64,000 nucleotides of DNA from CAYNST01 sp964434105 (GTDB lineage Bacteria; Pseudomonadota; Gammaproteobacteria; Pseudomonadales; Cellvibrionaceae), in assembly GCA_964434105.1 (NCBI GenBank), contig CAYSTJ010000008.1, forward strand, positions 1 to 64,000, written 5' to 3'. Below the pieces are notes generated by a model, which did not search any database, was not told where the DNA came from, and was given only the letters and a program-made list of their open reading frames with translations. The position numbers and the translations under genes are program-made. Position 1 is the stretch's first letter; each line of letters starts with the position of its first letter. Below are positions 55,949 to 64,000 of the stretch, piece by piece.

Positions 55949-55974
55949 GCCTCCCCCGTGAATGCCCGGGAGGC
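55949..55974 (+). other. Leader hairpin upstream of the ferritin-like genes
   Basis: GCCTCCC (55949-55955) pairs with GGGAGGC (55968-55974) in the glgX to ferritin-like gap. There is no T-tract, so it is not a classic terminator. It could stabilise or regulate the downstream mRNA. The rest of the 260-base gap shows no recognised feature; an in-frame open extension upstream of the next gene lacks a ribosome site. Confidence 0.35.
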
Positions 55975-56070
55975 TGCCCGCCGAAACTCAATGAATGCGT
56001 TACCGGGTTCTGGTATACGGATTGCAAAAGGCTGAGCGAGAATAACTTCTGGTTTTTTGAGGAATCCGCT

Positions 56071-57234
56071 ATGTCAGTCAACCTTTTCGATAGTCGTGGT
56101 ACGCCACTGGATCGTCAGAAATTTACCTGGCGTGAATTAACGCCCAAGCCACTCAGCAAACTGGACGATGATGCCTTTACCCGGGTTCGGGTTATTTTGA
56201 TGAATGGAATCGAGCAACAGGTCAACCGTTTTCAGCATATGTGCGGACAGTTCAATGGTGAACTTCGCGGCCCGCTGGCGCAGATTCGGCGGGTCGAGCA
56301 TCACCAGCAAACTATGATCAACTGGCTGCTGGGCGCCGACCATTCGCCGCTGGAAACGACCATCGGCTATGAGCAGGTCGCCATAGAAGTCACCGCCGCC
56401 ATTGCCCAGCAGGAGCCAGATCCCTACCTGGCACAAACCTACCGGTTTGGACTGCTGGAAGATTTCGATCACATGTATCGCTACTCGGCGCTAATGGATC
56501 GTGTGGAAGGTAAAGATGCCAACAATATATTGCAGAGTTACACGGACATTTTGCCGGGCCGGCCTACCGTTGACGAACACCGGGCACCGGAAGATGATCT
56601 GCGCCACCATTATGACCACAAGGCCTCCATGCCCATCTCGAAACTGAATGCGCTGACGATTTTTTCCGGCGAATATCAGACACGTGACTATTACATGAAC
56701 ATCGGCCCCACGTTCAGTGACCCGGTCGCGCGTGCACTCTACGCCGAAATCGCCTCCATTGAGGAACAGCATGTCACGCAGTATGGTTCCATTATCGATC
56801 CCAATGAAACCTGGCTGGAAAAATGGATGCTGTATGAGGCCAACGAAGTTTACAACTACTACAGCTGTATGACCGCCGAAACCAATCCTCGTATCAAGGC
56901 CATCTGGGAACGCTTCCTTGACTACGAGCTGGAGCACTTGAGCATTGTGACTGAATTGTTCAAAAAATATGAGAAACGGGACCCGGCGGAGATTTTACCC
57001 GACCGCTTGCCGGATCCGATTGCCTACCAGAGTCAGCGTGAATTCGTGAGAAAAGTACTGAGTCAGGAGGTCGATCTGCGCGCATCCGGTCCCGACTTTG
57101 TGGACAAGTCGCAGGAGCCGCTGCGCTCAAAAGCGTATCGGGATCATATGAATGCCGAGGGGTCACCCAGTGAAGCGGTGGCAGAGAATTACCGCTGGCA
57201 GCCCGGTACTGAGCTCAGTCGCAAAATTGCTTAA
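56071..57234 (+). CDS. Ferritin-like domain protein A, function unknown
   Basis: A 387-residue soluble, helical protein without a signal peptide. It contains repeated metal-ligand patterns: Glu130 with His134, Glu231xxHis234 (SIEEQH), Glu286xxHis289 (YELEH), and Glu256/Glu259 between them. These are consistent with one, possibly two, ferritin-like di-iron four-helix bundles. The exact family is not recognised. ATG at 56071 has GAGGA eight bases upstream. The second ferritin-like gene follows after 21 bases, so they are likely partners. Confidence 0.75.
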   Translation: MSVNLFDSRGTPLDRQKFTWRELTPKPLSKLDDDAFTRVRVILMNGIEQQVNRFQHMCGQFNGELRGPLAQIRRVEHHQQTMINWLLGADHSPLETTIGYEQVAIEVTAAIAQQEPDPYLAQTYRFGLLEDFDHMYRYSALMDRVEGKDANNILQSYTDILPGRPTVDEHRAPEDDLRHHYDHKASMPISKLNALTIFSGEYQTRDYYMNIGPTFSDPVARALYAEIASIEEQHVTQYGSIIDPNETWLEKWMLYEANEVYNYYSCMTAETNPRIKAIWERFLDYELEHLSIVTELFKKYEKRDPAEILPDRLPDPIAYQSQREFVRKVLSQEVDLRASGPDFVDKSQEPLRSKAYRDHMNAEGSPSEAVAENYRWQPGTELSRKIA

Positions 57235-57255
57235 CGAATTCGAGAGGACACGACC

Positions 57256-58002
57256 ATGGAAAACAATACCAAACTCGGCACCAACAAAACCGGCATCGAC
57301 ATGTCGCCCAAAATGACCGAAGACATGATTAGCGGTATGGATAAGTTTCTCCACACCAACGGTGCCGGTCCTTCACAGTTTATTCAACTCAAAAACGATT
57401 ATCTTGATGAAGACGAACCGCTGGGGTCGGTGCCGTTGCCGGGTACCGTGAAAGGCGCCGTGAAATCGACGCTGAAAATGGCAACGGGCCATCACCCGGA
57501 AGTATTTATCAACAAACTGGGCGAGCGGCTGGCGTATGAACGCGCCGGTGTGCGCATCTATGAGCAGTTGATACTCAAATGCAGGCACGCGACCGCGCAG
57601 CACCCAGGCAGACTGGTAATTCCTGTCGAACGATTGCAGGAATTTCACCAGCAGGAAGCCGAGCATTTCCATATGCTGGTGGGATGTCTCGAGCAATTGG
57701 GCGCGGATCCCACGGCGCAGACGCCGGATGCGAATGCGTCCGGCGTCGCATCGACCGGCCTGATGAAGGTAATTGTCGACCCCCGTACCTCCGTGAGTCA
57801 AAGTCTTGAAGCCATGCTGGCGATCGAGTTGACCGACAATGCCGCCTGGGAACTGTTGATTAAGCTGGCGCAGGACATGGGTTTGAAGGATATGGTGAAG
57901 AAATTTGAGCATGCGTTGCAACAGGAGAGCGTGCATCTCGCCCAGGTCAAGGAATGGTATGAAGCGAGCGTGCGTGAGCAGGGGCGTATGTCGTTGACCT
58001 GA
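57256..58002 (+). CDS. Ferritin-like domain protein B, function unknown
   Basis: A 248-residue protein with the classic di-iron ligand order E, ExxH, E, ExxH: Glu95 (YERAG), Glu134-His137 (EAEH), Glu191 (AIELTDNAAWE) and Glu224-His227 (ESVH). This is the bacterioferritin/rubrerythrin plan, suited to iron binding, oxidation or peroxide removal. The N-terminal 85 residues are an extra region of unknown fold. Its stop codon overlaps the next ATG by one base (TGATG), so it is coupled to the membrane-protein genes downstream. Confidence 0.8.
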   Translation: MENNTKLGTNKTGIDMSPKMTEDMISGMDKFLHTNGAGPSQFIQLKNDYLDEDEPLGSVPLPGTVKGAVKSTLKMATGHHPEVFINKLGERLAYERAGVRIYEQLILKCRHATAQHPGRLVIPVERLQEFHQQEAEHFHMLVGCLEQLGADPTAQTPDANASGVASTGLMKVIVDPRTSVSQSLEAMLAIELTDNAAWELLIKLAQDMGLKDMVKKFEHALQQESVHLAQVKEWYEASVREQGRMSLT

Positions 58003-58487
58003 TGCGACCGTTTTCGAGAACCTTGCAGGCAGGGATGCTGCTCGGTGTGGCGGTCATGGCTGCAGTGGATGAGATAATTTTTCATCAGATATTGGGCTGG
58101 CACCACTTCTATGACAAGGCCACCCCCGCCATCGGCTTAATATCCGATGGCCTGTTGCATGCAGCCGAGCTGATTGCCCTGGTAGCGGGGCTGTTTATGC
58201 TACTCGATTTACAGCGCCAACGTTGTCTGTTCCGGCCGGCGGCATGGGCCGGATTTTTTCTGGGCGCTGGCGGCTTCCAGCTCTTTGACGGCATAGTCAA
58301 TCACAAGGTACTGCGCCTGCATCAAATACGTTACGACGTCCCACTTCTCCCGTACGATGCCGTATGGAACCTGAGCGCAGTAGCGTTGCTGCTGATCGGT
58401 ACCGGACTCTGGTTTCGTGCCAGATCCCGCTTTACGCCGCATGACGGTCCCGGTTCTGCCGGCAGTGCAGCGACGACGGATCAGTGA
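58002..58487 (+). CDS. DUF2243-family membrane protein
   Basis: A 161-residue inner-membrane protein with about four helices. Conserved histidine-containing segments DEIIFHQILGWHHFYD, SDGLLHAAEL and FDGIVNHKVLRLHQIRYD match DUF2243, a family of unknown function. The many histidines near the membrane interface could bind haem or metal; this is inference. It overlaps both neighbours by one to four bases, so it is translationally coupled to the ferritin-like gene and the CtaG-type gene. Confidence 0.85.
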   Translation: MRPFSRTLQAGMLLGVAVMAAVDEIIFHQILGWHHFYDKATPAIGLISDGLLHAAELIALVAGLFMLLDLQRQRCLFRPAAWAGFFLGAGGFQLFDGIVNHKVLRLHQIRYDVPLLPYDAVWNLSAVALLLIGTGLWFRARSRFTPHDGPGSAGSAATTDQ

Positions 58488-59317
58488 CAGCGTTCCAGGC
58501 GACCCTGTGGCTTTTGCTGATTGCCAGCGCTGCGTTGTACGGTGGCGGATGGTACCGGTTGACGCAGCAACATCGGAAATGGCGTCTGTGGCGGCCGTTC
58601 TTCTTCTATTCCGGTATCGCCTTACTGCTATTCGCCTTTTCCGGACCGGTGATGTCATGGTCCCATCATTCCCTACAGGGGCATATGGCCCAACACCTTC
58701 TAATCGGCATGTTCGCACCGGTGGCTCTGGTTTTGGGCGCACCGATCAGTCTCGCCCTGCGGACCTTGCCGGTACAGCTGGCGCGTGCGTTGGTCTGGCT
58801 AATGCGAACAGAATTTTTCGGTTGGGCCAGTCACCCGTTTACCGCGTTGTTACTGAATACAGGCGGGATGTTTTTGCTGTATCTAACGCCGATCTATGTG
58901 TTAAGTCAAACGCATCTCGGCGTGCATATTTTCGTGCATATACATTTTTTGCTGGCGGGTTACCTGTTTGCCTGGTCCATTGCCGGACCGGACCCTGCAC
59001 CACGCCGACCCGGTCTGCGCCTGCGACTCGCTGTGGTGTTTTTGAGTATGGCATTACACGCATGGCTGGCCAAACTGATGTACATCAATCTGTGGCCGGC
59101 CGGGACCAACGACACAGTGGACGCGATTCAATATTCCGCAAAGATGATGTATTACTGGGGTGACCTGGCAGAACTGTTGCTGGTTGTTGCACTTTTCTGC
59201 CAATGGTACCGCAATGACAGGCGCGGCGCGTGTGCAGGTACTGTTGGTGAACCACCGGTTGAACACCGGGGGGCACTCTTTCGCAAGCCAACGGTCGAAG
59301 GGAATTCGGGTGACTGA
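58484..59317 (+). CDS. CtaG-type (caa3) cytochrome c oxidase assembly protein
   Basis: A 277-residue protein with about seven membrane helices. The segment SWSHHSLQGHMAQHLLIGM and the later HIHFLLAGYLFAWSIAGPDPAPRR are hallmarks of the caa3-type CtaG family. That family is linked to copper handling and assembly of cytochrome oxidase. It is different from the Cox11-type protein also called CtaG. No oxidase subunit genes are nearby, so it may serve another copper enzyme. GTG start, overlapping DUF2243 by four bases. Confidence 0.87.
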   Translation: MTAFQATLWLLLIASAALYGGGWYRLTQQHRKWRLWRPFFFYSGIALLLFAFSGPVMSWSHHSLQGHMAQHLLIGMFAPVALVLGAPISLALRTLPVQLARALVWLMRTEFFGWASHPFTALLLNTGGMFLLYLTPIYVLSQTHLGVHIFVHIHFLLAGYLFAWSIAGPDPAPRRPGLRLRLAVVFLSMALHAWLAKLMYINLWPAGTNDTVDAIQYSAKMMYYWGDLAELLLVVALFCQWYRNDRRGACAGTVGEPPVEHRGALFRKPTVEGNSGD

Positions 59318-59437
59318 CACCAACGCGGGAAGGGCGTATATTTTTGATTGCCGGCTACCAAAACTGTGATCTGGGCAGGGCCGGCAGCGCGGTCATCCGG
59401 GTATGGTAAGCACTGATGCCTTTAAAGGTTGCCCGAC

Positions 59438-60661
59438 ATGATTACCGGATCGCGCATTTTCATACTGACTGCATGTCTGGCGCTACTCGCGTGTGAGCCG
59501 GCTGCCGCTCACACGCGCTGGAAACCGGGTGGTGTTGTTTCTCCGCGGGCGGATGCACAGGGGCTGTACCCCACCGACCTGAAATTCGGGCCCTGTGGAA
59601 ATCTGCCACGCTCACCGAATCCCGCACGGCTGACATCCGGTGCGACGATCGATGTCGAGTTTGAAAGCAATATATTTCACCAGGGTTATTTCCGGATTGC
59701 GTTTTCGCTCGCGGATGATACCGGATTCGACCGGCATGTGTTAATTGATGATATACCGGATTACGCCACACAGGTTAACCGCAGCCTGAGTCTGACATTA
59801 CCGGATGTCGAGTGCGATACATGTACGCTACAGCTGGTCCAGGTAATGATGGATCGTACACCACCGACCAACTATTATTCCTGCGCCGACATTCAATTGG
59901 TGAACAGCAAGGGCGATGCGGATGACCAGAACGCGCCAGGCGCCGTCGAAGCTGTTCTGGCGTTACCGGGAGACGGTGAAATCCAGCTTGGCTGGGTGAA
60001 TCCCGCAGCATCGGATCTGGCCGGGGTTCTGGTACTGGAATCCATGACGGCGGTGACCAGTCAACCGCAACCGGGGCAGTCCTATTCGCTACGTGAACGG
60101 ATCGGCGAAGCCGTTGTTGTTTACAGCGGCCCCTCTCCCACTGTTCGGCTGAATGCACGCGTTAATGGCCAGGATTATCATTACCAGCTTTTTGCGTTTG
60201 ATCGTGCTTTCAATTATGGCCCGGCGGTTACGGTCGAGGCCCGGCCGCTGGCCACCGAAGAAAACATTATGCCCCACGTCAGTATTGCCATGGAGCAGGA
60301 CCAGCATACCGGCATGGATATTTCGATCGACGGCGGGCTGGTTATCGCTCAGGCCAACATCAGCGATCTGAATCGGGGCGACCGTCACAGCGTTGACTGG
60401 AGCCTGAGTGATCCGCGCCTGTTGAATGTATCGGATCAGGCCAACCAATTTGTATTCGATCCCTCCCGTCTGACCACAGGTGACTATGTGCTGACGGTGG
60501 TAGTCACCGACGACGGGTTGCCACCACTGAGCGCGACGGCTTCCGTAACACTTAAATTGAAGGGGCAGCGGCAAACGGACGCACGTGGTGGCAGCACCGG
60601 TGTCGGGGTTATCGGGCTTCTGCTGGTATTGGCGTTCCGCCTGCGGCGACGCCAGCCGTGA
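59438..60661 (+). CDS. Secreted polysaccharide-monooxygenase-like protein with C-terminal sorting signal
   Basis: A 407-residue exported protein. Signal cleavage after AAA24 would expose His25 as the mature N terminus (HTRW), the first ligand of an LPMO-type copper histidine brace; His81 in IFHQGYFRIAF could be the second. Cys53, the CDTC pair and YYSCAD resemble the SCE4755 LPMO-like group (from memory). A fibronectin-III-like domain (about 165-275) and another beta domain follow. The end GGSTGVGVIGLLLVLAFRLR plus basic residues resembles a GlyGly-CTERM sorting signal. LLAC at 16-19 could instead act as a lipobox. ATG at 59438 has AAAGG upstream; TTG at 59429 is the alternative. Confidence 0.7.
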   Translation: MITGSRIFILTACLALLACEPAAAHTRWKPGGVVSPRADAQGLYPTDLKFGPCGNLPRSPNPARLTSGATIDVEFESNIFHQGYFRIAFSLADDTGFDRHVLIDDIPDYATQVNRSLSLTLPDVECDTCTLQLVQVMMDRTPPTNYYSCADIQLVNSKGDADDQNAPGAVEAVLALPGDGEIQLGWVNPAASDLAGVLVLESMTAVTSQPQPGQSYSLRERIGEAVVVYSGPSPTVRLNARVNGQDYHYQLFAFDRAFNYGPAVTVEARPLATEENIMPHVSIAMEQDQHTGMDISIDGGLVIAQANISDLNRGDRHSVDWSLSDPRLLNVSDQANQFVFDPSRLTTGDYVLTVVVTDDGLPPLSATASVTLKLKGQRQTDARGGSTGVGVIGLLLVLAFRLRRRQP

Positions 60662-61744
60662 TCAGGTGTTGTCAGGGTCGGGGACATCGCTTTCGTTAAC
60701 GTCTTCTGCCTGAATTTTTTCTTCGGCCAGGGCAAGGTCATCTTCGTCGGCGGCGGGTCCTTCCCGCTCGGTCTGGCGCGCAGGGTGGAAGGCCAACTCG
60801 GCGAACAACGCGAAATGGTCGGAACCGAAGCTGGGTAGGCGGGACAGTTTTCGTAAAGCAAAATGTCGACTGTGGAACAGGTGGTCCAACGGCCAGCGCA
60901 GAAACCAGTAGCGGGCGTGAAAGGTATTAAACAGACCGCGTCCAATACGGGGGTCAAGCAGGCCGCTAATGCTCCGAAAAAGGTGCGTCGTTCTTGACCA
61001 TGCCACGTCATTCAGATCCCCGGTTACCAGCACAGGGTCCGTTTCCTTACTGAGGGCGCGGGCCACGATCAATAATTCCGCATCACGTTCGCTGGACGCT
61101 TCATTTTCCGTTGGGCTGGGAGGCGCCGGGTGCAGAAAATGGCAGCGGACCCGGTCTCCGCCGCGCAGCTCCAGCATGGCCGACATCGACGGTTTGTCCG
61201 GTTCTACCAGAAAATCTATGCGGCTGTTGTGCAGTGGAAGGCGGCTGTATACATGCATGCCGTACAGGTTGTCCAGTGGGCATTTAATGGTGTGAGGGTA
61301 ACCTTCCAGCGTATCGAGAGCCTCCTCCCAGAACTGGTCGGTTTCCAGTGTGACGAGCAGATCGGGCTGGTGCTGCCGGATCAGTGCGAGTAAGCGGTCA
61401 GTCTGGCGGTTGGTCATAAGTACATTGACGGTCAATACACTCAGTGAATCGCCTCCGGCGTTCTCATCAACCTTCTTGACCTCAGTGGGAAAAAACGGTG
61501 TAAATCGCCAGATCCACCACAGGTGATAGGCAAAGCACGCGCTGGCAATCAGTGCGGGAACCCATGAGAGAAGGTTGTCCGTCTCCGCCAGCCAGACAGT
61601 GGGTATCATCAGAATCAGTGAGAACGACGCGAGTTGCAGACGTGGAAAATCCAGAGAGCGGACGAGCCAATGAGGGTTTTGCCAGAGGGGCAGCAGTGTG
61701 CAGGCCGTCAGGAATGCGACAGCGACGTAAACTAAAATGTCCAT
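60662..61744 (-). CDS. Membrane-anchored endonuclease/exonuclease/phosphatase-family protein
   Basis: A 360-residue protein. Two to three N-terminal membrane helices (within 1-75) are followed by an EEP-fold domain: LSVLTVNVLMTN, LVTLETDQFW with the metal-binding Glu, LVTGDLNDVAWSRTT and GSDHFALFAEL. Substrate unknown; relatives cleave nucleic acids, lipids or inositol phosphates. The acidic C-terminal tail (about 325-360) is unusual. ATG at 61744 is chosen because it starts the first helix. Its stop codon directly abuts the stop codon of the convergent monooxygenase-like gene. Confidence 0.85.
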   Translation of the reverse strand: MDILVYVAVAFLTACTLLPLWQNPHWLVRSLDFPRLQLASFSLILMIPTVWLAETDNLLSWVPALIASACFAYHLWWIWRFTPFFPTEVKKVDENAGGDSLSVLTVNVLMTNRQTDRLLALIRQHQPDLLVTLETDQFWEEALDTLEGYPHTIKCPLDNLYGMHVYSRLPLHNSRIDFLVEPDKPSMSAMLELRGGDRVRCHFLHPAPPSPTENEASSERDAELLIVARALSKETDPVLVTGDLNDVAWSRTTHLFRSISGLLDPRIGRGLFNTFHARYWFLRWPLDHLFHSRHFALRKLSRLPSFGSDHFALFAELAFHPARQTEREGPAADEDDLALAEEKIQAEDVNESDVPDPDNT

Positions 61745-61830
61745 CGTTTTAAAGCCTGCTCCCGCGTTCGAGATTAATGGATGACCCCGGGCCGACATGT
61801 CTACAGTCCGGCTGCTTAAGTGTCGGTCTT

Positions 61831-63099
61831 CTAGTTGGGAATTCCAATGAGAATGGCGACACCGCGTTCATCCGAGCCGCTGGTGATCGCGACATCCGCA
61901 GCGATATGGCGGGTGCGAAGTCCTATCCCGGCGCTGGTCATATTGCCGTAACTATTGCGTATATCCTGGCGGTAGCCCAGTCGCAGCGCCAGGCCGGAAA
62001 GGGGGCGGAACTCACCACCCAGGCTGAGGTCCTGCCGGCGCAGGTCTTTTTCGAAAATGCCGTCGTTGGGCATCAGATCGATTTCCATGCCCAGCATGAC
62101 ACGTTCGCCCCGAAAGCTTAAACCGCCCCGGTAGCGACCATTCAAAGACAGCGTCCGGTCGGTGCCGGTGTCGACGTTTTTGTTAATAATATCTTTACCG
62201 GAGACGGCTACCCGGAATTGTTCTGTAAGGTCCCAGGCCGCGCCTATATCCAGATTCGCGTACAGCTGATCCTGTATGGTGCCGACATTGCCGAACTCAC
62301 CGCCCAAAACGCGCCATTGGTCATGATAGGTGCGCGCCGATATTATCTTGGGGCTCACACCGATGGCGAACGGGCGCCCGCGCAAGGAAAAGCGGCGGGC
62401 CACCGAGACACCCGCTTCCACCAGCGCCATGGCCTGTGATTCCGCCGTTGAACCGATTGCCCGGTTGGGGCTGTTTAATTGTCCGTTTGCGTCGAACAGG
62501 TCGGGGTGTGTCGCCAAAGGCTGGTCTGACTGCATGGCTTCGGTGTAGGTATCCAGGAGATCAATGTCGGCTTCGGCGATAATGGCTGCGCCGCCGCCGA
62601 TTACACGGGTGCCGATGAAAAATGCCCCGCCCTCCGCGTCGGAGGGTATGGTGACGCTGTACCCGACATAGCCCTCACCGTAGATGTTTCCGTCGCTCAC
62701 GGCTTCCAGGGTATCACGCAGGTCGGTGACGGCCCGCAAGGCATTAGCCGCGGTGGATGGCCCTGGGTCCGTGTTGAAATTTTCGATAGTCCTGTCCAGT
62801 CGGTCCTGATAATCGTCCCGGACGGCATCAATAGCGTGTTCGGTAGCCTCAGTCAACGGTCCGATGGCAAGGGTGAGGCTATGCTGCCCGTTGCGCATCA
62901 GGTCTTCATCGCCCCGATGAAACGCCAGCAGGGCGGGATTGTAAAAGTGACCGGTACGCAGATCCCCCGTGGCGACGCCGGTGCCCCCCATTCCCATGCC
63001 GCGGGCATCATAGATACCAAAGCTGTGTCCGATCGATTGAGCGGGTAACAACGCGATGGTAAGCAGGATACATGTGTGACGCAGGCTTCCGTGTAACAT
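61831..63099 (-). CDS. TraF-like outer-membrane beta-barrel protein
   Basis: A 422-residue exported protein with a signal peptide ending near QSIGHS. The mature start FGIYDARGMGMGGTGVATGD followed by YNPALLA matches the family annotated as conjugal transfer protein TraF (PF13729 type), here without any conjugation genes. The C-terminal half has alternating beta-strand pattern (GLALRLGYRQD, GIGLRTRHIAADVAI), consistent with a barrel. The true function is unknown. Confidence 0.82.
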   Translation of the reverse strand: MLHGSLRHTCILLTIALLPAQSIGHSFGIYDARGMGMGGTGVATGDLRTGHFYNPALLAFHRGDEDLMRNGQHSLTLAIGPLTEATEHAIDAVRDDYQDRLDRTIENFNTDPGPSTAANALRAVTDLRDTLEAVSDGNIYGEGYVGYSVTIPSDAEGGAFFIGTRVIGGGAAIIAEADIDLLDTYTEAMQSDQPLATHPDLFDANGQLNSPNRAIGSTAESQAMALVEAGVSVARRFSLRGRPFAIGVSPKIISARTYHDQWRVLGGEFGNVGTIQDQLYANLDIGAAWDLTEQFRVAVSGKDIINKNVDTGTDRTLSLNGRYRGGLSFRGERVMLGMEIDLMPNDGIFEKDLRRQDLSLGGEFRPLSGLALRLGYRQDIRNSYGNMTSAGIGLRTRHIAADVAITSGSDERGVAILIGIPN

Positions 63100-63253
63100 A
63101 GGTAACAGAGCTCAACTTTTCCGGCCGGGTGTTCAGGGTGTGCGGGCGATCCCGTTGCGGTATCTTAAACCGTAATTGCCCTCTCCAGTGCGTACCTGCC
63201 GGCAAAAAACGGGAATCAATGAAAAACCTGTCCGACCGGTAAGCCGGATCGGG

Positions 63254-63799
63254 TCAATCCTGTTCGGTGCTGTCCATCTGTTGTTCCAGTTGTTCGCGTA
63301 TCAGGACAAACAATTTACGGGCGCTGGCAGGCGGCTTTTGTTTCAACCGCTCCTGACGGGCATTCTGCACCAGCTGGCGCAATTGCTGACGGTCGACCTG
63401 CGGAAAATGCCCGATGAACGACTCCAGCTGCTGCTGATCGCCCTCGATCAGATCGTCGCGCCATTTTTCCATGACGTGAAACAGCCGCGCCATACGGTTT
63501 TGTTTTTCTGCAATGTGGGCGACAGCGACCGCTATGGCGTCGTGATCTGCATTGCGCATCAATTTGCCGATATATTGTCGATGCCGTCGCAACGCTTCGC
63601 GTTTGGTGATGTGACGGCTGTCCTGTACGGCCTTTTCGAGTTCGGGCGTCAGGGGCAGCCCGGCAAGTTGCGACTGATTGAGTTCGGTCAGTCGGACGCC
63701 GAGTTCCTGCAATGCCTGCATCTGTTTTTTCTGACGGGTCTTGCTATCGCGACCGGACCCATCGTCCGCAGTGTCAGGCGTTTCTGGCTGTTGTGTCAT
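63254..63799 (-). CDS. darP: Ribosome biogenesis factor DarP (YjgA, DUF615)
   Basis: A 181-residue, charged, helical protein associated with 50S subunit assembly. KTRQKKQMQALQELGVRLTE, REALRRHRQYIGKLMR and WRDDLIEGD match the YjgA/DarP family. It follows the mgtE gene on the same strand by 26 bases. Confidence 0.93.
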   Translation of the reverse strand: MTQQPETPDTADDGSGRDSKTRQKKQMQALQELGVRLTELNQSQLAGLPLTPELEKAVQDSRHITKREALRRHRQYIGKLMRNADHDAIAVAVAHIAEKQNRMARLFHVMEKWRDDLIEGDQQQLESFIGHFPQVDRQQLRQLVQNARQERLKQKPPASARKLFVLIREQLEQQMDSTEQD

Positions 63800-63825
63800 G
63801 AGTAATCCAAGAGGCTTTCCGCCGA

Positions 63826-64000
63826 TCAGGAGAGGAACCAGGTTGCCAGGCCCAGAAAGGAGCAGAAGCCTACAACATCTGTTACGGTAGTTAAAGTCCA
63901 GCCGCCGGCCAATGCCGGGTCAATTCGGCAGGATTTCAACAGCACCGGCAGATAGGTGCCAGCGAGCGCCGCCGTAAACAGATTGACTATCATGGCAATA
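63826..64000 (-). CDS. mgtE: Magnesium transporter MgtE, C-terminal end (partial)
   Basis: The last 57 residues of a gene entering from the right edge. The translation includes MIVNLFTAALAGTYLPVLL, RIDPALAGGW and TTVTDVVGFCSFLGLATWF, matching the final membrane helices of MgtE, a homodimeric Mg channel. The remaining N-terminal and CBS domains lie outside the window. Confidence 0.85.
   Translation of the reverse strand, partial: IAMIVNLFTAALAGTYLPVLLKSCRIDPALAGGWTLTTVTDVVGFCSFLGLATWFLS

Noticed and set aside
55906..56070. In-frame cysteine-rich extension upstream of ferritin-like protein A
   Set aside because: It has no ribosome site, while GAGGA sits correctly before the ATG at 56071, where the ferritin-like protein plausibly begins.
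1..64000. CRISPR arrays, rRNA genes, prophage or plasmid genes
   Set aside because: No regularly spaced direct repeats, rRNA sequence, integrase, transposase or replication gene was seen; the TraF-like gene stands alone and does not indicate a conjugative element.

Overview
The window looks like chromosomal DNA of a Pseudomonas-like gammaproteobacterium, probably a marine or polysaccharide-degrading relative. This is inferred from protein sequences and gene order, not from a database search. Three blocks keep the gene order I know from Pseudomonas: TPR protein-lolB-ispE-tRNA(Gln)-prs facing hemA-prfA-prmC-moeB; gatCAB facing mreBCD-maf-rng-yhdP-nitrilase; and mgtE next to darP (yjgA). Between these housekeeping blocks lie accessory genes for carbohydrate use and envelope work: a TonB-dependent receptor, a UDP-glucuronate 4-epimerase type enzyme, an OpgC-like membrane protein, a GH26 mannanase, a lipoprotein GH5 glucanase with a BACON domain, two receiver/GGDEF proteins and a solitary lpdA.

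Layout: 1-9027 housekeeping (prs to moeB). 9029-16754 mixed accessory genes plus an RhlB-type helicase. 16849-31040 cysZ, gatCAB, mreBCD, maf, rng, yhdP, nitrilase. 31111-40583 regulators (a DksA/TraR-type protein, two receiver/GGDEF proteins), a YbiT-type ABC-F protein, a GH5 enzyme and lpdA. 41140-55808 a trehalose/alpha-glucan island: treY, treZ, glgE, treS-maltokinase fusion, a CorA-type transporter, an RDD protein and glgX. 56071-60661 two ferritin-like proteins, a DUF2243 membrane protein, a CtaG-type protein and a secreted protein that resembles a copper monooxygenase. 60662-64000 an endonuclease/phosphatase-fold protein, a TraF-like outer-membrane protein, darP and the end of mgtE.

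In the glucan island, TreY and TreZ would release trehalose from maltodextrins, TreS would convert trehalose to maltose, the fused kinase would make maltose 1-phosphate, and GlgE would rebuild alpha-1,4-glucan; GlgX would debranch it. No glgB branching enzyme lies in the window. The iron/copper-like module downstream is largely uncharacterised and is the best candidate here for an undescribed system.

The most concrete novel structure is a 228-bp non-autonomous transposon-like repeat with 15-bp terminal inverted repeats. There is one copy cut by the window edge, one at 12722-12949 and one at 53145-53372; the last is flanked by a perfect 9-bp target duplication. A solo end lies upstream of maf. 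Other oddities are an apparent ATT start codon for mreC, a degenerate GGDEF domain that keeps its c-di-GMP inhibitory-site motif, a phospholipase-D-type gene remnant, and a short palindromic element between lpdA and a response regulator.
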